Of a DNA stretch of 15,874 bases, positions 6,631 to 12,875 are shown piece after piece; within the stretch, counting starts at the first letter, position 1, and the number at the start of each line of letters is the position of its first letter. This DNA comes from Acidothermales bacterium (GTDB lineage: Bacteria > Actinomycetota > Actinomycetes > Streptosporangiales > WHST01): assembly GCA_017354575.1 (NCBI GenBank), contig JAFMQP010000039.1, positions 1-15,874 on the forward strand, read 5' to 3'. The notes under the pieces are model-generated. The model had not been told where the DNA came from and made no database searches. It saw nothing but the letters and a program-made list of their open reading frames with translations. Made by a program: the position numbers and the translations under genes.

Positions 6631-6648
6631 TGCTACGTTGTCGGTGTG
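6631..6648 (+). promoter_or_regulatory. Extended -10 promoter giving a leaderless gntR mRNA
   Basis: TG-C-TACGTT (6631-6639) fits the extended -10/TANNNT pattern, and the GTG start begins seven bases after the last T. No Shine-Dalgarno lies upstream of the GTG. In actinomycetes this arrangement marks leaderless transcripts that begin at the start codon. No good -35 is present at normal spacing, which is common for extended -10 promoters. Confidence 0.45.
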
Positions 6649-7365
6649 AGCGACGACGGCCTCGAGTCCGATCGCGCTCTTCTCGACCGTGCCAGCACGG
6701 CCGAGAAGGTCGCGGAGATCCTGCGGACGCGCATCATCCAGGGATACTTCAAGCCGGGAGCCCGGCTGGTCGAGGGCTCCATCGACGGAGCGCTCGGCGT
6801 CTCTCGCAACACGTTGCGTGAGGCGTTCCGACTGCTCACCCATGAGGGTCTGCTCGCCCACGAGCTCAACCGCGGTGTCTTCGTCCGGGTCCCCTCCGTC
6901 GACGACGTCGTGGACATCTACCGCGTACGCAAGCTGGTGGAGTGCGGCGCCGCGCGCCAGGTGCGGCGGAACTCCTTGCAACGCAAGGCGATCCAGCGTG
7001 TCGTCGAGTGTGTGCAGGACGGCGAGGACGCCGCCGGTGAGTCCGACTGGCTCGCCGTCGGCACCGCGGACATCCGCTTCCACCAGGCGGTGGCGGCACT
7101 TGCGGGCAGCGAGCGCGTCGACGACGTGATGCGCCGGGTGCTGGCCGAGCTGCGACTGGTGTTCCACGTCATGGCCGACCCGCGCCGGTTCCACGAGGCC
7201 TACCTGCCGCGCAACAGGGAGATCGCGGACGTGCTGGGCACCGGCAGCGGCGCGGCGGCGGCCCGGATGCTGGCGGCGTACCTCGACGACGCCGAACGCC
7301 AGCTCGTGCACGCGTACCGCCCGAAACGCCGGGACCTGAACGCGGTACGGAAGGTGCGCGCATGA
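6646..7365 (+). CDS. GntR-family (FCD) transcriptional regulator
   Basis: A 239-residue cytosolic DNA-binding protein. The winged helix-turn-helix is at about 17-80 (EILRTRIIQGYFKPGARLVE, then LGVSRNTLREAFRLLTHEGL and a wing ending NRGVFV). The FCD ligand domain follows, about 88-225. Of the four usual FCD metal ligands, Asp142 and His146 (ADIRFHQAV) remain. The usual EH is replaced by RN at 189-190 and the usual HL by YL at 212-213, so the ligand is probably bound without the standard metal site. The start is GTG at 6646, set by the -10 box six bases upstream. The stop overlaps the start of hyuAB (ATGA), so the regulator and enzyme are co-translated. It probably represses its own operon and the divergent transporter through the palindrome at 6601-6617. 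Confidence 0.93.
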   Translation: MSDDGLESDRALLDRASTAEKVAEILRTRIIQGYFKPGARLVEGSIDGALGVSRNTLREAFRLLTHEGLLAHELNRGVFVRVPSVDDVVDIYRVRKLVECGAARQVRRNSLQRKAIQRVVECVQDGEDAAGESDWLAVGTADIRFHQAVAALAGSERVDDVMRRVLAELRLVFHVMADPRRFHEAYLPRNREIADVLGTGSGAAAARMLAAYLDDAERQLVHAYRPKRRDLNAVRKVRA

Positions 7366-10300
7366 CGGGCGACGGCCGGTGGCAGTTCTGGATCGACCGC
7401 GGCGGTACGTTCACCGACATCGTCGCGAAGCGGCCGGACGGCTCGCTGGTGACGCACAAGCTGCTCTCGGACAACCCGTCGCGCTACGACGACGCGGCCG
7501 TCGCCGGCATCCGGCAGCTGCTCGGCGTCGCGCCCGACCGAACCGTCCCCACGGACCGGGTCGAGGTCGTCCGGATGGGCACGACCGTCGCGACGAACGC
7601 GCTCCTCGAGCATCGCGGCGAACGCACCGTGCTGGTGGTGACGAAGGGCTTCGCGGACGCCCTGCGCATCGGCTACCAGGACCGGCCGCGCATCTTCGAC
7701 CGCCACATCCAGCTGCCGGAGCCGTTGTACGAGCGCGTCGTCGAGGTCGACGAACGGATCGCCGCGGACGGCACGGTGCTCCGCGCGCCCGACCTCGACA
7801 CGCTCGCGGACCAGTTGCGTGCGGCGTACGACGACGGCATCAGGTCGGTGGCCGTGGTGTGTATGCACAGCCACCTGCATCCTGCGCACGAGCAGGAGAT
7901 CGGCGAGGTAGCGGAGCGCATCGGCTTCCCGCAGGTGTCGCTGTCCAGCGGCGTCAGCCCGGTGCAGAAGGTCGTGCCGCGCGGCGACACCTGCGTCGTA
8001 GACGCGTACCTTTCCCCCGTGCTGCGTCGCTACGTCGAGCACGTCGCCGCCGAGCTGCACGGCGTACGGCTCGCGTTCATGCAGTCCAACGGCGGACTCG
8101 CCGAGGCGACACACTTCCGTGGCAAGGACGCGATCCTGTCCGGGCCCGCCGGCGGGATCGTCGGCATGGCACGGATGTCGCGGCTCGCCGGATTCGACAA
8201 GGCGATCGGGTTCGACATGGGTGGCACGTCCACGGACGTGTCGCACTATGCCGGCGAGTACGAGCGGGTCTTCACGACCGTCGTGGGCGGCGCACGGCTG
8301 CGCGCACCGATGCTCGACATCCACACGGTCGCGGCGGGTGGCGGCTCGATCCTGCACTTCGACGGCAGTCGTTACCGTGTCGGGCCGGACAGCGCGGGTG
8401 CCGATCCCGGACCTGCCTGCTACCGCAACGGCGGGCCGCTCACAGTCACCGACGCGAACGTCATGCTCGGCCGGGTGCAGGCGGGGCAGTTCCCGCGCGT
8501 CTTCGGCCCGGACGGCGACGAGCCGCTCGACGTCGACGCCGTGCGCCGCGGGTTCGTCGAGCTGGCGGAGGAGATCGAGCGCACCACCGGCGACGCACGC
8601 CCTGCGGAGGAGGTGGCGGACGGGTTCCTGCGCATCGCGGTCGCGAACATGTCCAACGCGGTCAAGAAGATCTCGGTGCAGAAGGGCCACGATGTCACCG
8701 GCTACGTGCTGACCACGTTCGGCGGTGCCGGCGGCCAGCACGCGTGCGCGGTGGCCGAGGCTCTCGGCATCAACACCGTGCTCGTGCCGCCGATGGCGGG
8801 TGTGCTGTCCGCGCTCGGCATCGGCCTCGCCGACACCACGACGATGCGCGAGCAGTCCGTCGAGTGCACGCTCGACGAGGGAGCGCTCGGCGAGATCCGA
8901 GACGTCGCCGACAAGCTGGCCGGCTCGGCACGCGACGAACTGCTCGACGAAGGCGTGCCGGACGAACGGATCGGGGTCACCCGTCGCGTGCACGTCCGTT
9001 ACGACGGCACCGACACGGCGGTCACCGTAGGCCTCGCCGACCTGCCGGCGATGAGGGCGGAGTTCGAGGCCAGCCACCGACGGCTGTTCTCGTTCCTCCT
9101 GGATCGCCCGCTGGTCGCCGAGGCCGTGACCGTCGAGGGTGTCGGCGTCACCGACCAGCCCGACCTCGGCCGCCCGAACGACCCGGGCGAGCACGGTACG
9201 GAACCCGTCGACACGGTGCGGATGTTCGTCGACGGCGCATGGCGGGACGTCGCGCTGTACGAGCGCGAGCGGCTGACGTCCGACGTCGAGGTCGTCGGTC
9301 CCGCTGTCGTCGCCGAGGCGAACGCCACCACCGTCGTTGACGACGGGTGGTCCGCATCGCTTACGCCGCAAGGGCATCTGCTCGTTCGGCGGGTGGTCGC
9401 CGCGACCGGCTCCGAGCGCGTGAGCACCGCCGTCGACCCGGTGCTGCTGGAGATCTTCAACAACCTGTTCATGTCGATCGCCGAGCAGATGGGCGTGCGG
9501 CTCGAGGCGACGGCACAGTCGGTGAACATCAAGGAACGCCTGGACTTCTCCTGCGCCATCTTCGACCCTGACGGCAACCTGATCGCGAACGCGCCGCACA
9601 TCCCCGTGCACCTCGGCTCCATGGGCGCGGCCGTCAAGGAGGTCGTGCGGCGCAACGAGGGACGGATGAAGCGCGGCGACGTCTACGCCGTCAACGACCC
9701 GTACCACGGCGGCACCCACCTGCCCGACGTCACCGTCATCACCCCGGTCTATGGCGACGAGGGCGAGGACGTGCTGTTCTACGTCGCCTCGCGCGGACAC
9801 CACGCCGAGATCGGCGGGCTCACACCCGGTTCGATGCCGGCGTTCAGCACGACGGTGGACGAGGAGGGGGTGCTCTTCGACAACTGGCTGCTGGCGTCCG
9901 GCGGCCGGTTCCGCGAGGAGGAGACGCGGCGGCTGCTCACCGGGGCGGCGTACCCGTCGCGCAACCCGGACACCAACCTCGCCGACCTGCGTGCCCAGAT
10001 CGCCGCGAGCGAGAAGGGGATCGAGGAGGTCGGCAAGATGATCGACCACTTCGGACTGGACGTCGTGCAGGCGTACATGCGGCACGTGCAGGACAACGCC
10101 GAGGACGCCGTGCGCCGCGTCGTCGGCACGCTGGCGGACGGCGAGTACGCGTACGAGACCGACTCCGGCGCAGGCATCCGCGTGTGTGTCACCGTCGACC
10201 GGGACGCGCGCGAGGCCACGATCGACTTCACCGGCACGTCGCCGCAGTTGTCGACGAACTTCAACGCCCCCACGTCCGTCGCGACCGCCGCGGTGCTGTA

Positions 10301-10964
10301 CGTGTTCCGCACGCTGGTCGGTGACGACATCCCGTTGAACGACGGCTGTCTGCGTCCGCTGCACGTCGTCGTACCGGAGCAGACGATGCTCTCGCCTGCC
10401 TATCCGGCGGCCGTGGTCGCGGGCAACGTCGAGACGTCGCAGTCGATCACGGGTGCGCTGTACGCCGCGCTCGGCGTACAGGCCGAAGGGTCGGGGACGA
10501 TGAACAACGTGACGTTCGGCAACGAGCGGTACCAGTACTACGAGACGATCGCGTCCGGATCCGGTGCCGGAGAAGGGTTTCCGGGCGCACCCGCGGTGCA
10601 GACGCACATGACGAACTCGCGGCTCACCGACCCGGAGGTTCTGGAGTGGCGGTTCCCTGTCGTCGTCGAGCGCTTCGCGATCCGGCGTGGCAGCGGCGGC
10701 GAGGGGCGCTGGCGGGGCGGCGACGGTACCGTACGGCGGCTGCGGTTCACCGAGCCGGTCACGGTCAGCACGCTGTCGCAGCACCGGCGCGTGCCGCCGT
10801 ACGGGCTCGCCGGCGGATCACCGGGCGCGTTGGGGCACAACCGCGTGGAGCGTACCGACGGCACCGTGGCCGAGCTCGCCGGCGCCGACTCCGCGGACCT
10901 CGCGGCCGGCGACGTCCTCGTCGTGGAGACGCCGGGCGGAGGCGGTTACGGCCCACCTCACTGA
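7362..10964 (+). CDS. Fused HyuA-HyuB 5-oxoprolinase/hydantoinase family protein
   Basis: This 1200-residue cytosolic enzyme combines both subunits of the ATP-dependent cyclic amidohydrolases. The HyuA part (about 1-680) has the N-terminal WIDRGGTFTDIVAKRPDG, the actin-like nucleotide motif GFDMGGTSTDVS near 283, and FGGAGGQHACAVAEALGIN near 452-470. The HyuB part (about 690-1195) has ERLDFSCAIFDPDGNLIANA near 725, HIPVHLGSMG, NDPYHGGTHLPDV near 777-790, HMTNSRLTDPEVLEWRFPVV near 1085, and GSGGEGRWRGGDG near 1110. Fusion and length match 5-oxoprolinase (ATP + 5-oxoproline to glutamate; eukaryotic enzyme about 1288), and the TNSRLTDPE..E.R.P motif favours it. Hydantoin- or N-methylhydantoin-type substrates remain possible because the family is often over-assigned. 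Its ATG overlaps the gntR stop, and the MFS gene upstream is the likely uptake partner. The 3' end converges with ctaG across 13 bases. Confidence 0.92.
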   Translation: MTGDGRWQFWIDRGGTFTDIVAKRPDGSLVTHKLLSDNPSRYDDAAVAGIRQLLGVAPDRTVPTDRVEVVRMGTTVATNALLEHRGERTVLVVTKGFADALRIGYQDRPRIFDRHIQLPEPLYERVVEVDERIAADGTVLRAPDLDTLADQLRAAYDDGIRSVAVVCMHSHLHPAHEQEIGEVAERIGFPQVSLSSGVSPVQKVVPRGDTCVVDAYLSPVLRRYVEHVAAELHGVRLAFMQSNGGLAEATHFRGKDAILSGPAGGIVGMARMSRLAGFDKAIGFDMGGTSTDVSHYAGEYERVFTTVVGGARLRAPMLDIHTVAAGGGSILHFDGSRYRVGPDSAGADPGPACYRNGGPLTVTDANVMLGRVQAGQFPRVFGPDGDEPLDVDAVRRGFVELAEEIERTTGDARPAEEVADGFLRIAVANMSNAVKKISVQKGHDVTGYVLTTFGGAGGQHACAVAEALGINTVLVPPMAGVLSALGIGLADTTTMREQSVECTLDEGALGEIRDVADKLAGSARDELLDEGVPDERIGVTRRVHVRYDGTDTAVTVGLADLPAMRAEFEASHRRLFSFLLDRPLVAEAVTVEGVGVTDQPDLGRPNDPGEHGTEPVDTVRMFVDGAWRDVALYERERLTSDVEVVGPAVVAEANATTVVDDGWSASLTPQGHLLVRRVVAATGSERVSTAVDPVLLEIFNNLFMSIAEQMGVRLEATAQSVNIKERLDFSCAIFDPDGNLIANAPHIPVHLGSMGAAVKEVVRRNEGRMKRGDVYAVNDPYHGGTHLPDVTVITPVYGDEGEDVLFYVASRGHHAEIGGLTPGSMPAFSTTVDEEGVLFDNWLLASGGRFREEETRRLLTGAAYPSRNPDTNLADLRAQIAASEKGIEEVGKMIDHFGLDVVQAYMRHVQDNAEDAVRRVVGTLADGEYAYETDSGAGIRVCVTVDRDAREATIDFTGTSPQLSTNFNAPTSVATAAVLYVFRTLVGDDIPLNDGCLRPLHVVVPEQTMLSPAYPAAVVAGNVETSQSITGALYAALGVQAEGSGTMNNVTFGNERYQYYETIASGSGAGEGFPGAPAVQTHMTNSRLTDPEVLEWRFPVVVERFAIRRGSGGEGRWRGGDGTVRRLRFTEPVTVSTLSQHRRVPPYGLAGGSPGALGHNRVERTDGTVAELAGADSADLAAGDVLVVETPGGGGYGPPH

Positions 10965-10977
10965 CGGTCCCCAGCGG

Positions 10978-11925
10978 TCACGGGTCGCGGTGCTCGCGTT
11001 CCTGCAGTGAGGCGAGCATTCGGTTGTACGCATCCAGCGCGGCCTCGTCCTCGTCGACGTCGGACGTCGCGTCGACGTCGGCCGCGACCGCACCGCGGCG
11101 CGCGGCGTCCAGCCACGAACCCATGCTGTCGCGCCGCGTCTTGTCGGCGAACCACTGCGCGGTGACCACAAGCATCGCCACCAGCATCAGACCGTCGCCG
11201 AACGCCCACATCACCGCGCCGCCGGCGTGCAGGTCGTCGAGCGGCGACGGCCCCCAGTCGCGCGGCATCATCCCGGAGACCCGCAGCGGGTCGTTGGCCG
11301 TCATCATCAGCACCACGCCGACGACGGTGTCGGCGCCCATGCCGACGAGGGTGAGCACCACGCGCACCGGGTACGACGGCTGCCACCTGATCGGCTCGGT
11401 GGCGAGAATGGTGAGCAGGAACAGGTAGCCGGCGACGAGGTACGCGACGATCTCGACGTCGTGCAGCCACATCCGCGTCCGCATCGCGTACATGAACGAC
11501 GTGAGGTGCGTGCCGATCAGCACGACGGCGTAGAGGACGAGCGTGAGCCCCGGGATCGTCACGGCGGCCACGACCCGTCCGCGCAGCACGGGCTCGACCC
11601 GACCGGCGACGTCGCGGAGCAGGGTCAGCGGCCGGCCGAGGACGAGCAGGCCGGGCGCGAGCATGATGAGCATCAGGTGCTGCACCATGTGCATCCAGTA
11701 CAGCGTCGCGGCGTACGCGTCGATCGCGCTCTGCAGGGCTACCGCGACCATGACGACGCCGAGCAGGAACGCGACCAGCCGTCCGGCCGGCCACCGGACG
11801 CCTCTCCTGGCGACGACGACCATGCCGGCGACGTACGCGGCGGTCGCGAGCGCCAGCAACAGGGTCCCGACCGGGGCGAAGCCCCACGTGCCCAGCGCAC
11901 TCGACCAGGTGAGCGGCGGCAGCAT
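10978..11925 (-). CDS. ctaG: CtaG-type cytochrome c oxidase assembly factor
   Basis: A 315-residue polytopic membrane protein of the Caa3_CtaG family. In Bacillus, CtaG is needed for assembly of caa3 oxidase, and homologues are linked to copper handling at the cell surface. About seven hydrophobic segments are visible. A characteristic core, LYWMHMVQHLMLIMLAPGLL, is rich in His and Met. Further segments include VVLIGTHLTSFMYAMRTRMW and LDDLHAGGAVMWAFGDGLML with an intramembrane His. A charged cytosolic tail ends DEAALDAYNRMLASLQE, typical of actinobacterial members. Start choice is open: ATG at 11925 has GGAGG seven bases upstream, while GTG at 11940 has AGGAGG six bases upstream. I prefer the ATG. 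It is divergent from the arsR-GNAT gene and shares its regulatory region. No oxidase subunit genes are in the window. Confidence 0.9.
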   Translation of the reverse strand: MLPPLTWSSALGTWGFAPVGTLLLALATAAYVAGMVVVARRGVRWPAGRLVAFLLGVVMVAVALQSAIDAYAATLYWMHMVQHLMLIMLAPGLLVLGRPLTLLRDVAGRVEPVLRGRVVAAVTIPGLTLVLYAVVLIGTHLTSFMYAMRTRMWLHDVEIVAYLVAGYLFLLTILATEPIRWQPSYPVRVVLTLVGMGADTVVGVVLMMTANDPLRVSGMMPRDWGPSPLDDLHAGGAVMWAFGDGLMLVAMLVVTAQWFADKTRRDSMGSWLDAARRGAVAADVDATSDVDEDEAALDAYNRMLASLQEREHRDP

Positions 11926-11964
11926 CCGCATGCCTCCCACGCGCACCCTCCTCACGGACGTTCC

Positions 11965-12006
11965 ATCGACGCCGGTCGATTGACGTTGTCATCGACCAGG
12001 ATCGAT
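11965..12006. promoter_or_regulatory. Cluster of ATCGA(C/T) half-sites, candidate ArsR operator
   Basis: ATCGAC-GCCG-GTCGAT (11965-11980) is a perfect inverted repeat. GGTCGAT (11974-11980) and ATCGACC (11991-11997) form a second perfect pair with ten bases between, and ATCGAT (12001-12006) is a further copy. Together they span the -35 element and most of the promoter of the arsR fusion, as expected for an autorepressor that dissociates on metal binding. The repeats also lie just upstream of ctaG. Confidence 0.5.
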
Positions 12007-12009
12007 AAT
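11980..12009 (+). promoter_or_regulatory. Promoter of arsR-GNAT, leaderless
   Basis: TTGACG (11980-11985), 18 bases, GATAAT (12004-12009): each hexamer matches consensus at five of six positions. The GTG start at 12017 is seven bases after the -10, and the sequence between (CTCTCCC) has no Shine-Dalgarno, so the mRNA probably starts at the GTG. Confidence 0.6.
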
Positions 12010-12016
12010 CTCTCCC

Positions 12017-12862
12017 GTGACCACAGCGACGACCACCGCCCCCTCCCTCGACGCCGACGCGGCGCGGACGTATGCGAGCTGGTTCGCCTGCCTCGCCGAA
12101 CCCACCCGCGTCCGGCTGCTGCACACCGTGGCGACGGCGCCCGGCGAGATCACCGTCGGGGCGCTGTCGGAGCGGCTGGGCATCAGCCAGCCGACCTGCT
12201 CGCACCACCTCCGCAAGCTCGCCGCCGTCGGGTTCGTGCGGCTGCGCCGCGACGGCACGAGCACCCGCGTGTCGGTGAACGAGGCGTGCTGCACCGGGCT
12301 CCCCCACGCCGCTGACGCGGTGATGGGCACGGTCGCCATGACGTCGTCGTGCTGCTCCCCGGCGCCCGCCGGCGACGGCGTCGTCGTCCGTGCGCTCGCC
12401 GACGACGACTGGCCGGACGTGCGCCGCATCTACGCAGAGGGCATCGCGACGAGGAACGCCACCTTCGAGACCGACGTGCCGACCCGCGCGGCGCTCGACC
12501 GCAAGTGGCTGACGGGACACCGCTGGGTCGCCGAGCTCGACGGCGTCGTCGCGGGCTGGGCGGCCGCGACGGCGACGTCCGCGCGCGACTGCTACGAGGG
12601 CGTCGTCGAGACGTCCGTGTACGTCGGTGAGGGACACCGCGGCCGCGGCATCGGCCGCGCCCTGCTCCGTCACCAGGTCGGCGCCGCCGACGAAGCAGGG
12701 ATCTGGACACTGCAGACGTCCGTGTTCCCGGAGAACAAGGCGAGCCTGACGCTCCACCACGCGGCCGGCTTCCGCACCGTCGGCGTCCGCGACCGCATAG
12801 CCAGGCTCGACGGGCGGTGGCGCGACACCGTGCTGCTGGAACGCCGCAGCTCCTGCTGCTGA
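12017..12862 (+). CDS. ArsR repressor fused to ArsN-like GNAT N-acetyltransferase
   Basis: A 281-residue fusion. Residues 17-90 are an ArsR/SmtB winged helix (FACLAEPTRVRLLHTV, then LSERLGISQPTCSHHLRKL). Residues 122-278 are a GNAT domain close to phosphinothricin acetyltransferase and ArsN: RIYAEGIATRNATFETDVPT, ETSVYVGEGHRGRGIGRALL with the acetyl-CoA loop RGRGIG at 208-213, and GIWTLQTSVFPENKASL. ArsN-type enzymes acetylate the arsenical antibiotic arsinothricin or phosphinothricin, blocking these glutamine synthetase inhibitors. The repressor half has vicinal cysteines Cys91-Cys92 (EACCTG) and Cys112-Cys113 (SSCCSP), plus Cys25 and Cys61. The C-terminus ends in another pair, Cys280-Cys281. 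These are plausible As(III)-binding residues. The GTG start follows a leaderless promoter. No arsB, ACR3 or arsC gene is in the window. The substrate is inferred from family resemblance. Confidence 0.88.
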   Translation: MTTATTTAPSLDADAARTYASWFACLAEPTRVRLLHTVATAPGEITVGALSERLGISQPTCSHHLRKLAAVGFVRLRRDGTSTRVSVNEACCTGLPHAADAVMGTVAMTSSCCSPAPAGDGVVVRALADDDWPDVRRIYAEGIATRNATFETDVPTRAALDRKWLTGHRWVAELDGVVAGWAAATATSARDCYEGVVETSVYVGEGHRGRGIGRALLRHQVGAADEAGIWTLQTSVFPENKASLTLHHAAGFRTVGVRDRIARLDGRWRDTVLLERRSSCC

Positions 12863-12875
12863 ACCCGACGCACCG

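Noticed and set aside
6553..7311. Upstream in-frame extension of the MFS gene
   Set aside because: It runs antisense through the gntR gene and its promoter. The true start is the ATG pair at 6549-6552 with a ribosome site.
7379..9340. Plus-strand open frame of 653 codons inside hyuAB
   Set aside because: Arg-rich shadow frame with no family resemblance; overlaps the HyuA domain entirely.
7200..10784. Minus-strand open frame of 1194 codons opposite hyuAB
   Set aside because: It mirrors the GC-rich third positions of hyuAB. Its translation is Arg/Asp/His/Val-rich with no recognisable domain, and the plus-strand protein is conserved end to end.
10965..10977. Terminators between the convergent gene pairs (also 3575-3579, 5259-5274, 12863-12875)
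   Set aside because: The gaps are 5-16 bases and no stable hairpin with a T-tract is visible.
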